The notes under the pieces were generated by a model. That model was not told where the DNA came from, searched no databases, and was given only the letters and a program-made list of their open reading frames with translations. Shown piece after piece: positions 32,861 through 44,521 of a stretch of DNA of 64,000 nucleotides. The stretch lies in assembly GCA_048013815.1 (NCBI GenBank), contig CM106586.1, positions 23,002,001-23,066,000 on the forward strand, in the 5' to 3' direction. Each line of letters starts with the position of its first letter. Within the stretch, counting starts at the first letter, position 1. The position numbers and the translations under genes were made by a program. This DNA comes from Setoptus koraiensis (Eukaryota > Arthropoda).

Positions 32861-34240
32861 TTACCTCCGGGCACATGCTTGTTTAATCAAGTCGTTGAAC
32901 TCGGCGTATTTATCAGCATAGACATGATGACCAGATCCGTTTATTATATGCACTGATACCCGATCATTCCCAAGTATATCTTGGATATACTGTCCGGGTT
33001 GACGATCTATCCACGATCTCGAACCATAGATGAATGTTAGTCGAACTCCAGAATCTAAATCTTCAAGTCTATGAACTAGAGGGTACTTTGGCCAACCAAA
33101 GGGAATGGCAAGAGACTTGAAAGCAGACTCTCCTGTTGCAGTTTGAGCGTTACAATGGTATATATAAGTAAGAAAGTCGCTGCAATCATCTTTCAGTTTC
33201 GGGGAAAACTTTTCTTTTAAGTCTGATCTGAAATGCTGTACTAATTTAGGACCATAAGGTCCAGTTGCTCTTAACGCAGCCAGAGGGTTGAACGCCTGAA
33301 AGACTGTGTTCACCATTTTTACCCATCTGGGCAATTTGTAAGTGTTATGTGTTGATTTATGACGATCTTGAACACCCCAGGGGTCAGCTAAAATGACATG
33401 TGATACTCTTTGTGGGTGGCGCAGTGCGTAGGACGCGCTTAAGTAACCACCGAATGAATGTCCAAGTAATATAAATTTGTCTATCTCCATCGCAGATCTC
33501 CAACGTTCTATACTATCAACAAACTGTCCCTCAACATCATTGCTCAAATCAAACGGTGCTCTTGTTGAACGTCCAAATCCAAGAATATCAAAGGCATATA
33601 CTTTACGATCTAGCGTTGTGGCAAAGTCATCTAAATTTAAAATCCATCCACCAATACCTGACGCAAAGCCATGAATGCAAACTAGCGGGTAATTCATCTC
33701 TTTTGTGTCGTAAGACTGCTCGTCTGACGCATTCAGCATTTCGATTGTTCTAATTTTATTGTTCTCCAACCCCCACCCTGGTCCTATATCAACAAATTTC
33801 GTTAAGAACGGCTGAGTGAGAACTGATCGAGAATTAAAAAAATTGGTGAAAAGGTGTTCAAATTCAATCAGATATCAATCGAGGACGAATATCAAGTGGA
33901 AAGGTACAGTGAGTGCTAGATGAAGTTTGGTGCACTAACCTGATAAGAGCTTTTGCTCTGATTCAGCTAATTCTTCTAATGATGTTGGACACCATCTCAA
34001 TGATGTAGCCATGACAGACCTCACTTTCGAGAAAACATTACTGATCGGATGTGAGATTAATTGTTGTTGCGCAACTGAGGCTGTTGAACTTCCATCGATG
34101 TCCTCATTGCTGGATGGATGGCACGGTTTGGTTGGCTGCTGCGGTGGCCCTGAAGATATTCCGCAAGATGGTAGGTTGACCGATGGAATAGAATCAATCC
34201 CGGATTTACTAGAACCATTTGATAATCCTGAGGTTGTCAT
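32861..34240 (-). CDS. ABHD4: Alpha/beta hydrolase, ABHD4/ABHD5 family
   Basis: Two exons, 34240-33940 and 33822-32861 (CTTATCAG/GTTAGT to CGATCAG/TTCTC), giving 420 residues. The N-terminal 75 residues are Ser/Pro-rich; then RWCPTSLEELAESEQKLL, the typical start of this family. Hydrolase core: VCIHGFASGIGGW (oxyanion loop), DILGFGRSTR, nucleophile elbow GHSFGGYL with Ser223, then ILADPWGVQDR, FNPLAALRATGPYGP, YIYHCNAQTATGESAF and the C-terminal HHVYAD, which carries the catalytic His (399/400) and the HX4D motif. Having Ser in the elbow argues for an ABHD4-type N-acyl phospholipid lipase rather than ABHD5, where it is Asn. It is about 80 residues longer than vertebrate ABHD4. The stop codon overlaps GTAAGA, a possible donor, so a few C-terminal residues could be added by another exon. 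Confidence 0.9.
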
Positions 34241-35286
34241 TCTACGTAAGATTGGACTAGCTAGGTTAAGAATCTTCGTTGTGGCAATTAATTAAATCAA
34301 TATTGCATAAGATAGTGCACATAAATCATTATATTTCCAAGATTGATGAATTTTAGCAAAAACATGAGCGTTCAATACTGAGATGTGGATCGACGATGCC
34401 GAAAAATTATCCAGTTATTGTAGATAGAATAGAATATTTGATTCCTTAGCTGCATGCAAATTAAAATCTACTATCCGAGCCTGTTTGTCTATTAGTAACA
34501 ATAACAATGATAAATTTTCTCGCGTAAAGGGTTGTTAGAGGGAAAGTGTTCGTGCGGAAAGTTACATCGTTCTTGTTTACTAAAACTGTGCGATCTGCGT
34601 GCCTTGTATAGAATACAGTGTGCAAATCTGCCGATACCTTTGGTTGCAGTTCAAGAAAAAACCGCTCGAGGTCGCTTTTTGTACACGCATTTTTCGTGCG
34701 TGACATCGAATGAGCAATCGAAGAACGAGTCAACAAGAAAAAAAGAAGAAAAAACGTAAAATTTATGCACCTCAAGCTTTTCAGTGCATTTTTAGTACGA
34801 CGCCAGCACCCCTTGCGTCTTTTTCTTGAACTACGGCCGAAGGCATCGGCAGATTTCAACACGGTACGTAGTGCATCGCTCGAAAAATGTTCAGCTGAAG
34901 GCGGCCTCTCATTATTATATTACTCGTTATAAACTACTCATTGTGTGACTTGGTTTTGTTTTTTGGAACTATAACCGGTATAAATTTACCCATTTGATAG
35001 CTTGAGGTGACATCCTCATGAAGAGCGGCCGGTTCTGTTGAGCCGTTGTTAGCTGTTGGAATTACCATTATTGGCGTTTGAATCGGGCGGTTATTGACTA
35101 GTTCGCAGGCCGAACCGCTGCGCGGCCACATTAACATACATGTGCCGACAGAACAAGGTAAACCTCCTTTTCGGGTACACTCGAATGGAACAAACTCTGA
35201 CCAAAATAGACTCCAGATATTAAACTGATTAAACTGGACAAGAAAAGGTCTATTACAAATCCACGTTTTTTATAAATATTGCAATA
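34241..35286. other. Intergenic region between ABHD4-like and USP36-like genes
   Basis: Probable divergent promoter region. A minus-strand open frame at 34934-35137 (67 codons, ends GKFIPVIVPKNKTK) has ordinary-looking composition but no recognisable family. A 133-codon minus frame at 34461-34862 looks accidental. On the plus strand GAACAAG/GTAAAC near 35155 could be a donor of a USP36 leader exon. Confidence 0.35.
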
Positions 35287-37101
35287 ATGGCATCAAGTTT
35301 TGTATCATTCAACAATATGACCAGGCCATCAATTCTGAATAAGATAATGTTCAGCAGTATAGCTTTCAAGCCTGCAAATAATAACACTACGACCAATAAC
35401 AACAATATTAATACTAACGGCAACAGCATTATTAATAATAATAGTAATAATAACAATAATAATAATAATAATAATGAAATCAACAATCACGATGGTAGTA
35501 ATAATCATACCAATCATCACAGTCAATCAGCAGGAGAGAGAGAAATCAACATCGAACCCAAAAATAGATTGTGTGATCCCGATATAGTAATATTAAATTG
35601 GCAACATTCAGAACGTGTTGGAAGCGGTTTGGTCAATGTTGGAAACACATGCTTTCTTAACTCAGTTCTACAATGTCTTACTTATTGCCCGCCATTAGTA
35701 AACTTTTTAATCAATACAAATGGGGGCCATTCAAGCGGATGCAAGATATCAGATTTCTGTATGCTATGCGAAATGGAACGTCACATTAAGCGCATTAGAT
35801 CATCCACCGGATACCCGGTAAAGCCAATTTATATATATCAAAGGCTTAAGTACATTAGTAAGAGCTTTCAATTCGGCCGACAAGAAGACGCACATGAGTT
35901 CCTACGCTATCTTATTGACCACATGTGGAAAGCTTGCCTTATAAATAATAATGTCAATGGTTTAAAATTGGACGCTAGAATTAAAGAGACTACTGTGATC
36001 AACCATATATTCGGTGGTTACCATAGAAGTCAGGTAGTTTGTTTGACATGCAAATCAAAAAGTAATACCTTTGACTTTTTTATGGACTTCATTTTGGACA
36101 TCAGAAATGCACCATCATTGGAGAAGGCCCTTGAGAAGTTTACTCAACCCGAGACTCTTCAAAATGACAATGCTTACAAGTGTAGTAAATGTAAGAAAAA
36201 GGTTGCAGCTAAAAAGAGATTCACAGTGCATCGTGCACCCAACGTAGCAACCTTTCAATTCAAAAGATTTGATTCCAACCGAATATTCGGCGGTAAAATT
36301 ACTAAACACATTACCTACCCCGAAGAACTCGATCTCAGACCCTATATGTCTGACACTACAAAACCCTCCATCAAATATAATCTGAATGCAGTACTAGTTC
36401 ATGTCGGGCAGACATCAAATTCTGGTCATTACTACTGCTTCATTCGAAACTCTAATGGTTTCTGGTACAGAATGGACGACGCAAGCGTTACTCAAGTGTC
36501 GAAAGACGTTGTTTTGGGACAGCAAGCTTATGTACTATTCTATACAAGAAAGAGCGACTCGAAAACTTCAGCGACCATCAATATCGCTAAAACCGCCAGC
36601 AACACAGCCACTAATGTCACCACCCCTAAGTCCATTACTATTCAATCTGATCAGGTGTCAACTGCACCAATAACCAACGGCCATAAGGTTAGCCCACTCC
36701 CTCAGACAAACGGGCACAAACAAACCGCATTCCCTCAAACATCTAACAGCTCTTTAGATAAGCCCGCATTGAATGGCTACAAGAGTCAAGTTACCACCTG
36801 GTCAGGTGATCGAAGCCAATTAGACTCTGTTAGCGCAATCAACAAACGAAAAAGTGACGACATATCAGATCGGGATGAGTTCAATGAAGAACTCGATAGA
36901 GGAAAGATCAAAAAGATTAAGTCTCACAATCGTGATGAGCGATTCTTCTCCCAGTCAAAGTACAACCCATTTCAACGTTACACCAATAACGGTTATCGAC
37001 ACAATTCTAACCACCATGGTCATAACCGACACATCCGTCATAGAAATCACAAACGCGATAACCATTATAAGGGGAAGAATCGTCACTTTGGAAAACGATG
37101 A
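35287..37101 (+). CDS. USP36: Ubiquitin-specific protease, USP36 type
   Basis: 604 residues in one exon. Asn-rich N-terminus (about 30-75). USP catalytic domain from about 115 to 420: Cys box GLVNVGNTCFLNSVLQCL with nucleophile Cys122; FGRQEDAHEFLRYLIDHM; two zinc-finger pairs CLTCKS and CSKCKK; His box SGHYYCFIRN with His381; and Asp397/398 in YRMDDA, then GQQAYVLFYTRK. IFGGYHRSQVVCLTCKS and GGKITKHITYPEELDLRPYMS are specific to the USP36/USP42 (fly scrawny) branch. The tail is basic and rich in Lys, Arg, His and Asn (RHRNHKRDNHYKGKN), fitting a nucleolar enzyme. Family role: removes ubiquitin from histone H2B and nucleolar proteins. It ends 62 bp from the convergent SLC35B1 gene. Confidence 0.92.
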   Translation: MASSFVSFNNMTRPSILNKIMFSSIAFKPANNNTTTNNNNINTNGNSIINNNSNNNNNNNNNNEINNHDGSNNHTNHHSQSAGEREINIEPKNRLCDPDIVILNWQHSERVGSGLVNVGNTCFLNSVLQCLTYCPPLVNFLINTNGGHSSGCKISDFCMLCEMERHIKRIRSSTGYPVKPIYIYQRLKYISKSFQFGRQEDAHEFLRYLIDHMWKACLINNNVNGLKLDARIKETTVINHIFGGYHRSQVVCLTCKSKSNTFDFFMDFILDIRNAPSLEKALEKFTQPETLQNDNAYKCSKCKKKVAAKKRFTVHRAPNVATFQFKRFDSNRIFGGKITKHITYPEELDLRPYMSDTTKPSIKYNLNAVLVHVGQTSNSGHYYCFIRNSNGFWYRMDDASVTQVSKDVVLGQQAYVLFYTRKSDSKTSATINIAKTASNTATNVTTPKSITIQSDQVSTAPITNGHKVSPLPQTNGHKQTAFPQTSNSSLDKPALNGYKSQVTTWSGDRSQLDSVSAINKRKSDDISDRDEFNEELDRGKIKKIKSHNRDERFFSQSKYNPFQRYTNNGYRHNSNHHGHNRHIRHRNHKRDNHYKGKNRHFGKR

Positions 37102-37163
37102 ATGCAAATATAAATATTGTATATATTAAATTACTACTACTATTAAATTTAACATTTTCCTAT

Positions 37164-38216
37164 TTAACGTTTCTTTCCGTAAAGGCTATCCAAAGCTAAG
37201 CCGAGGAAGACGAGCGAAGTACCGATCCATTGGATTGAATTGAGTGAATTGCCAAAGAACATGACTGAGGCCAGAACTGTAAAAAACTTTCTCGTGGTAG
37301 TTATGATTGAACATGGCAGTGGTCCAAATTCAGATACTGTAAGAAATATGAAAAGCTGTGAAAAAAAAGATAATCAATGAATTAATTCAAGAATGTTGGT
37401 TAATACATCCCGGTTAGCACTATAATGTAAATTAAAAGGAAAACGGCCAGCACTCACCTGTCCTACTGCGCTCAATGTCGCGAACAATGTTATGTCATTG
37501 ACCATGTTGGGGTATCGGTGGACAAAGTCTAAGAATTTTGGTAATTCACCAGTTATAATTGTTGCTGCTAATAGGTAGAATGTAGACCACAAATTGATTT
37601 TGTACATCATGAAGACCGACTTTGTCTGGTGTTCCGTTTTCATTCGCTCTTGCACAGCTCCAGTCAGTCCATCCATTGTAAGTGAAACGAGCAGAAGAAT
37701 CTCCCCGAAGCCCAACAACGACATGATACTAGAAGCGCTATAGTTGGATGACGTTTCTCCTCCCTTTCCCCCTTTCCACATAAATAAAGCAACTCCCAGT
37801 ACAATTAGAGATACGAATAGGTATTTGAGTTTCGGGTATCTTTTGCCGCCTATTATTACCCCAAGAGACATTATTGGAATGGGCTTGCAGGACTTGCCAA
37901 CAACTTGGGTGGGATAGCTTACATGTTGTAAAGCCATGTTACTAGAGACCATTGCGGAAAGATATGTGAGAGAGCAGATCGCGTAATAGATGGATCTAGT
38001 GGAGTCGACACCTTGTTTCATGAATGTCAATAGCATCGATTTTGAGAAGACGGCGTTAACTATACATTGAATTAGGACTAATGTCATTGTGCAATTGAAC
38101 ATTTCGTTCTGGGGTCCATATTTGGTCCTAGTGATCTTTTCCTGCAATATTCCAAAATAGAAATAGCAAGAGAATATGCCCGCTGCATAGAAGAATAATT
38201 TGGACTTTGCAGGCAT
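37164..38216 (-). CDS. SLC35B1: ER nucleotide-sugar/ATP transporter, SLC35B1 type
   Basis: Two exons, 38216-37458 and 37355-37164 (GGACAG/GTGAGT to TTCACAG/CTTTTC), giving 316 residues, close to the human 322. About ten hydrophobic helices. Family-specific stretches: [16 protein letters not shown] near the N-terminus, [20 protein letters not shown] (conserved substrate-path region), [17 protein letters not shown] and, in the last exon, [20 protein letters not shown]. The C-terminus YGKKR is lysine-rich, like the ER-retrieval tails of this family. Role: ER-membrane exchanger (UDP-sugars or ATP/ADP). Without the second exon the frame would end in intron-coded residues, so the splice is well supported. 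Convergent with the USP36-like gene, so the 3' UTRs probably overlap. Confidence 0.95.
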
Positions 38217-38635
38217 ATTGCTTGTGCGATAATTGTTGCTATCTGGTGACTAATAAATATTGTTGCACGCAATCAGTAATGAAATAAATAATATTGAGGG
38301 TGTCCGCTAATAGTTTTACTTTTGTTATATGGTAAAAAACTGTAAAAAATAGCTTCGGTGGTCGTCAGCAGGTGCACACCTGCTCAATATGTGAATCATC
38401 ATAATGCAACAAGAAATGCCACCGATTGGTAAATCAACAATTATTTTTATACGCACGCTCAATGCGAGAGAATAAGCGGCCTATTTAAAAGAAAAATCTC
38501 GTTTGAATTTTGCGCACTTGACCCATTGGCTGAAAATACTGTAATTCCACATTTTTACCGTATAAAAATTACAGTGTATCGTGATCAATATCGTGACATT
38601 TATCCTTATTAAAAGTATAAAGATCTACTAATACC
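38217..38635. promoter_or_regulatory. Divergent promoter between SLC35B1 and cyclin K
   Basis: 419 bp between two starts facing away from each other. On the cyclin K side there is a reversed CCAAT box (ATTGG at 38525-38529) and TATAAAAA at 38562-38569, about 70 bp before the ATG. Confidence 0.55.
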
Positions 38636-39649
38636 ATGTCAAGTACTAATTGGATCTACGATAAAGAAGAATTAAAGAGGACACCATCAATAACGAACAC
38701 TGCACTCACTTACGATGCAGAACAGCGTATTAGATTGGAGGGAGCAAAATTTATTTTGGATATAGGAGCCAAAAAATTATCTCTTCATCATGACACCGTT
38801 GCCACAGCAATTGTTTATTTCCATCGTTTTTACATGTACCATTCATTTGTACATTTTCCAGTGTATCTAACGGCGTCTTGTTGCTTATTTTTGGCAGGTA
38901 AAGTTGAAGAGACACCGAAAAAGTCTCATGATATTATTAAGGTAGCGAGAGAGGTTCTGACTGAACAACAATTTGCACAATTTAAAGGAGAGAACGCCAA
39001 GGAAGAATTATTAACATTAGAAAGGATATTACTGCAAACAATTAGATTTGACTTACAAGTAGACCACCCATATGGTTATCTTATGAAATATGTTCAATCA
39101 ATGAAAGCAGACAGGGATAAATTAAGAGGTCTACTGCAAGCAGCTTGGACGTTCATAAATGACTCATATTGTACAACAATCTGTTTACAGTTTGAACCTG
39201 AAATCATAGCCATAGCTATGATGTTTCTCGCTAGTAAAATTAACAAAATTGATCTACTAGATTGGGACAAACGAACAACAAAACACGAAAATTGGTGGGA
39301 TGTCTATGTTGAAAATGTGGATAAAGAGATGCTCGAAAGCATTTGTCACCAAGTTTTAGATGTATACTCATGTTCACAAGATTCCTCAACATCGCCCGTG
39401 TCAACTCCGCCCAATCAAAATGCCCAGCCTCAAATAACTATGGTGGCTCCACCACCACCTCCACCACCCCTGCCCTCAAATGCACAAATGGTTCCGGCGC
39501 CGCCAGCTGTGCCGCCGCATCTGGTTGGTATTCCAATGATGCCACCTCCGCCGTTACATGGAGCTATTTTGGGAGCTAATATACCGCTACCGCCACCGCC
39601 AGTGCCGATGCCCTTGTCGATGCCTTTACCCAGATCTGTAGAGAAATAA
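38636..39649 (+). CDS. CCNK: Cyclin K
   Basis: 337 residues, one exon. N-terminus WIYDKEELKRTPS. Two cyclin-box folds (about 20-245): RRG-type entry EGAKFILDIGAKKLSLHHDT, VYFHRFYMYHSF, FLAGKVEETPKKSHDII, then LLQTIRFDLQVDHPYGYLM and FINDSYCTTICLQFEPEIIA. These are specific to the cyclin K/T/L group, and PTPSI-type start plus the proline-rich tail (about 270-337, long runs of Pro with Met/Leu) point to cyclin K. It partners CDK12/CDK13 to phosphorylate the RNA polymerase II tail in the nucleus, favouring long genes and DNA-repair genes. Shorter than vertebrate cyclin K, mainly in the tail. Confidence 0.93.
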   Translation: MSSTNWIYDKEELKRTPSITNTALTYDAEQRIRLEGAKFILDIGAKKLSLHHDTVATAIVYFHRFYMYHSFVHFPVYLTASCCLFLAGKVEETPKKSHDIIKVAREVLTEQQFAQFKGENAKEELLTLERILLQTIRFDLQVDHPYGYLMKYVQSMKADRDKLRGLLQAAWTFINDSYCTTICLQFEPEIIAIAMMFLASKINKIDLLDWDKRTTKHENWWDVYVENVDKEMLESICHQVLDVYSCSQDSSTSPVSTPPNQNAQPQITMVAPPPPPPPLPSNAQMVPAPPAVPPHLVGIPMMPPPPLHGAILGANIPLPPPPVPMPLSMPLPRSVEK

Positions 39650-39844
39650 ACGATCAAAATCTTCATCATCGATTAGTCAGATTGGTTTAATTCTCTACTT
39701 ATAATATGCTATTAATTCCATGAATGTTGGATGGCAACTCTGTCTTATCACACGGGTCTTTTGTTTGCTTCTCTTCGTTGGGTCTGGAAGAAGATACGTT
39801 TTGGCATAACAGTTAGATCCGGATGTTCCTTTGATGCAAGGTAA

Positions 39845-40700
39845 ATTTTTAGCGTGCATTACCATTATTATAATGCATTCTTATATACAAGAGACAGTTT
39901 GATTTGTCAGTTTTAGTTGTGATATAACGCGTTTCTGGTGGAATCGCTATACTCTCGAGAACCCAATGTGCCAGATTCGTCTCCTCCCGCCCAGGCACCT
40001 TGGTGGATTTGGCCATAGCTTCGGCTTCGGTCAATCCTGGCATCAACATTTTATTTATGTAGCACACGGCACCTTTGCTCAGACCAGGAATATTGGATTG
40101 TGTCATTAGCGAGAAGAGATTAAGAACTAGGTTTCTATTCCGTCTGATCATATTGGATCCCATAGTACAAAAGTCGATGGAAGTTGGAAATTCCTTCGAA
40201 GGAACATCTCCCCCATTAATATCTCCAGTTAGGACAAAAGATGTTTGATCACGTTAGATGGATCCCACCATTTGGGCATCACCCAGGAAGTTGCCGAAAT
40301 CTATATGAAATAAATGTCCAGAATGAGTGACCCTGATATTATCATTATGCCGGTCGCAAGTTACCAACAGAATAACCAGCACATGAGTGAGTAAAGACTG
40401 TTTGCTGCAACTTGAAGTCGACGCAAAGGTTTTGGCTGATTATCTCTATTGATCAGCCAGTTGATTAAGAAGTCTGGATAGAGCACGTTAAATAACCTCT
40501 ACAATGGTACAATTTATAGTGGTGCCATCGCTGACGGGGCTGTGATGCTCGCCATTCTCAGTTTCTATATACGAGGTGTTGCAAGCCTTCATATAGTTGA
40601 CTTCTGACTTGTAAGTACGACAGAGCTCTGCTGGGTTTTCTTTTGCTTCCGTTACGAAGACTAAACGCACTAAATAAGTGCGTGCATTTTTATCTCAGCC
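39845..40700 (-). pseudogene. Degenerate class II PI3-kinase-like pseudogene
   Basis: On the minus strand (about 40360-39900) reads [20 protein letters not shown] and [14 protein letters not shown], the catalytic (DRHNDN) and activation (DFG) loops of a PI3-kinase. A stop codon follows directly, then RDQTSFVLTGD, and after a small shift SKEF...IRRNRNLVLNLFSLM and LMPGLTEAEAMA, which match the C-lobe of PIK3C2 kinases. The GSI-RD context fits class II best. Upstream, at about 40670-40490, VSDGTTINCTIVEVI resembles a Ras-binding domain. The intervening kinase N-lobe is missing or unrecognisable. Interior stops, frame changes and missing parts show a dead copy of a host gene. I cannot tell a processed copy from a decayed duplicate. 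Confidence 0.75.
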
Positions 40701-43700
40701 TGGATGGTGTGTCAGCATAATCAATTGGGCTACATCCTGACAATTTTTGAGGGTTATAACAACGAGCAAGCGAAATTCGAACAATTACACTAATAAGGAA
40801 TTGAAAGATAAACTATATGCAAAAGTTTTGAAACTTAGTACATTGATTTCTTTTTGTTTACATTCTATATAGATGTTATCGCATTGTGTAGTTTGTATCA
40901 AAAAGAAAACAAAAAACTGGTAGGTGAATCATCAATAATAATGCTACTTTCATTCCATAATAACTCGGATATAATCACAACAACCGTTCCTGCTACAACC
41001 AACATTACCGCTAACTACTACACTATCACCACTCTACCTCTCGTAAGAATCGCTGCCAATATCGAATACCCCTACTACTACAGCTACCACAACTACTCGC
41101 AATTAGACTCGAAACATAAATGACGATACGATGATTTTATTTTCCCTCGTACTATAATTCGCGCTCTCATAGCATTTCACTGATCAGGTCGATCAGAACA
41201 AGTTTTCTTTTTGCTACCAAATCATCAAGCGAACGATTTTGACAGTGAATAGTCTCTTGAGCTATACTTGCTGTCTAGCACTTTCGAGATGAGATCTTTT
41301 TTTATTGTTAAAACTCTAGAACAAATAAAGAAAGAATGCAATTATGAGCGAGTGGAATGAAACAATGAAAATCGATGGCCAAAAGGCTCTTAATAACGAG
41401 GAATAATAGGTTGTGCGTTGGTTGGTCAGAAGCAATACGATACGGCAAGGAATAGAAATATTTCCATTCAGATTCAGAATCAATCTTAGATTATTCAAAA
41501 AAATCAAGAAATCAAAATATATAGATAAAGACTGATAGAGATAACGGTGGGCGAGCTGCAACATTGATAGTTTTGGTGTAAGCTCTAATAGAATTTCAGC
41601 TCTTCTCCAATCACTGGATGGCTGCGAAATTGAATGATCTCTAGCCAAGCAGCAAAACGGCTGTTATGTTCACAAAAGACTGGACACCATTTTGTCACGA
41701 AGTGGTGATTAGGTCCGCCATGCTGAATTTATATAATCCCAGTCTATCATGACAGGAACAAAGGATATTTGAATCCTGTTATATTGGCTACACTTGTCAA
41801 AATAAGTGATAGTGCATAGCAATGTTGTCTCAAGTCATTTACATTATCACAATGAGGATAATGTAGATCTATCCAAATCAATTTGTCTTGGCGTTGTTAT
41901 TATATTACTTAATATTCAACAGTATCATCAAGTAGATACAAAATGTGTGATATAATAATGATGTCATAGTTTTAAAGAACATGACAATTGAGCCCACGAA
42001 TGGACTTAAAAAATGCTGTCTGTGATAGATTGTATTTCAAGTAGTTGATAGTAGCTGGTAAAATGAAGAGATCTCATCCGTTAGAATTGAATAAGCTAGC
42101 CAGATTCGGCATGGATGATATGATCATGAGTCATGACTACTTTTTTACCTGTATCGTTATGTGTGTGACTGGACACATTAGATAGTAGATGTACATCAGG
42201 ACATATACACGAATCTCTGTTTCCCCTCTCTATGCCTCTCTATAGATCGGTATTTTCGTTCGATCCACATAAACAACCGAACCAACTCGCTTCTGATAGG
42301 GGCTGTATTGACTAAGTCGTCGAATAGCACGACATAGACCAGCTTCTTCGAAGTAAAAGTTGAAGACGATCGAAGGGGGACGTAATGGCATAGGAATGAC
42401 TTGATTTCATATTCACACAGTTGAAGAATCAATGAAAATTGGGGGATATAATATCCAGCCATTTATAATGCGGCGGCATGATAACTCTATTTTGCCTCAG
42501 TAGAGGCAAAGAGAGACACAAAAAGAGAGCGAAAGAGAAAGATTGGAATTCATGATCTGATAAGACAAGTAGCAAGTGATTGTCAATTTACCATGGAAGA
42601 CAATTTACTCCTCATCCTTGGATCTTTTCATCGCCGACGCTATCGCCAATACGATCATATCGAGCTCATAATCATGATCCTGAGGCCGCAACAAATATCA
42701 TAAATAATGACATCACGTCTGGCTATTGGGCAGGTGATTTCGCTGCTGCCGACTATGAAGAGATTGCTCGTTGGCCGACTTTGGCGAGCTAGTTAGCCGG
42801 CTGGCCTAAGTTACAGCCGGTTGCAGATAAACGAAAAGTCAAGCAGCATAAATTGATGTTTCTCAACAGAAGACAGCAGAAGACATGAACGCTAGCCAAG
42901 TCACGACAAACCTAACGCTCAAATCGGCAATTTCTTCTCTCTCTCTCTCTCTCTCTCTCTTTCCTCGCTATCTGCCTTTCTCAATATCTATACTCATATC
43001 CTCCTATCTAACTATCTATCTTCCCTTCAGCCTATTTCATTTCATTTTGCCTTGGAATGTAGTCTCTCCCCTCCCATTGACAGTTGGATTTTATCCAGAA
43101 AGCGAGAATGAGAGAGGGAGAGAGAGAGAGAAAGAGAAAAAAAGGCAATAATTTGAGACCGTGCAGACCGTGTTCAGCAATGAGAGAGAATATATATATA
43201 TATACATGTATAAATGCAAAAGAGCGTTACATTTATAGATTGTTGTTGTTATTTCCTGTCGAAAACCGCCAGCACTTAACATCTCACAATGGGACGATTT
43301 TGCACGCTTTCAGTTTGTTCAAAGAAGAGGCCGGTTATTCTGTGTGTCTGACAAGCCAATCTAATGCAGACCGGCGACCGTTGACTTTCGGCCAATTGAT
43401 AATACACTAGCACTATCACCATTACTACTATTTGCATGATGAATCAATCCTATCAACTCTCCAGTAACTTCTCGGCAACAACTGCAACAGCAACAACAAT
43501 TCGTGGTCAGTCTATGAACCTTACATGAGAGACGATTTACTCCGCCCGCTTTATAGCCCTTTCTTTCGAGAGTGCTTTCCCTTGCTATCTCTTATTGACT
43601 AGATCTAATCAATATTGTTGTTGGTTTATTAGTTCTAACTGCTGCTACAACAGCAACAACATCGACAACAACAAAAGTGTGCGACCAAGCCAGTTTGCCA

Positions 43701-44521
43701 TAACTATTTGTTCGAAGCCATAGTTGGTTGTGATTGTCATTCTCACGTTAGTCTGCCTACAACTTTGTTGTTGTTCTCAACTGCTATAACTATTAATATT
43801 ATTATTCTAGTTTTAATCAGATAAAGAGGATAAAAGTAAGTAAGTCGACTTTATCATCATTCTAAAGTAGCGGCCACAGAAATACTAGTTTCGGAGTAGT
43901 AGTAGTAAAAGTTCGCAGTGTTTGTTGTTGTATGCTGAGTACACTTCGACACATACTCATAATAAACTCATCTCATAATTCATCTCTAGCTCATTGGTCT
44001 AATTAGAACGAGAGAAAGAGAGATCTCATTCTCAAGACAATCAAAGCCACCTGTATTTTTGTGCAAGTTTGCATCATTTTGTTACGTTCGAACCGTTAGT
44101 TTGGTGTGTTTGTACCGAGAGAGGCATTCTCGGCGTTTTAGAGAGCAGAAAAGTAAGTAAGTAAAAATAGACAAAATATTCACATATCTACAAATTAAAC
44201 AGTACTATTCATGTATTTTATAATTGTGTACAAGTGATAACGTTAACAATAATAATAATAAAAACTGCCAATCATTATCATACATAGAAAACTAATAACA
44301 ACAAAAAAACAAAAACAAAAAAATATGTCTCTATAAATTATGTCCGTCCAGTGATTGCGTCTTCATTCAACTTGAACTGATTGGCACCTCATAGAATTTA
44401 GATATCATATTCATTTAGTATTCATCTACTAGTCGATAGCATTGGAAGCAAGACAAATACACACGCTTTTCGTCGTCAACTAACAGCAAACTGATCTGAT
44501 CGTTACTATATATCCAACGCG
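40701..44521. other. Long intergenic/upstream region
   Basis: 3.8 kb without a recognisable gene. It contains (CT)n at about 42936-42960, GA-rich runs near 43109-43135, (TA)n at about 43190-43204 and many CAA triplets. A 70-codon plus frame at 42580-42792 ends in GYWAGDFAAADYEEIARWP, which looks protein-like, but it starts without a good ATG and matches nothing I know. AGAAAA/GTAAGT at about 44154 could be the donor of a leader exon of the CPAP3-like gene. Confidence 0.4.

Noticed and set aside
34461-34862. 133-codon minus frame near the USP36 leader
   Set aside because: Composition is unlike a protein (basic and Phe-rich patches), no family, and it lies in a likely promoter/leader region.
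34934-35137. 67-codon minus frame ending GKFIPVIVPKNKTK
   Set aside because: Composition is acceptable, but no family, no splice support and position in a probable promoter region; kept only as a remark in the intergenic entry.
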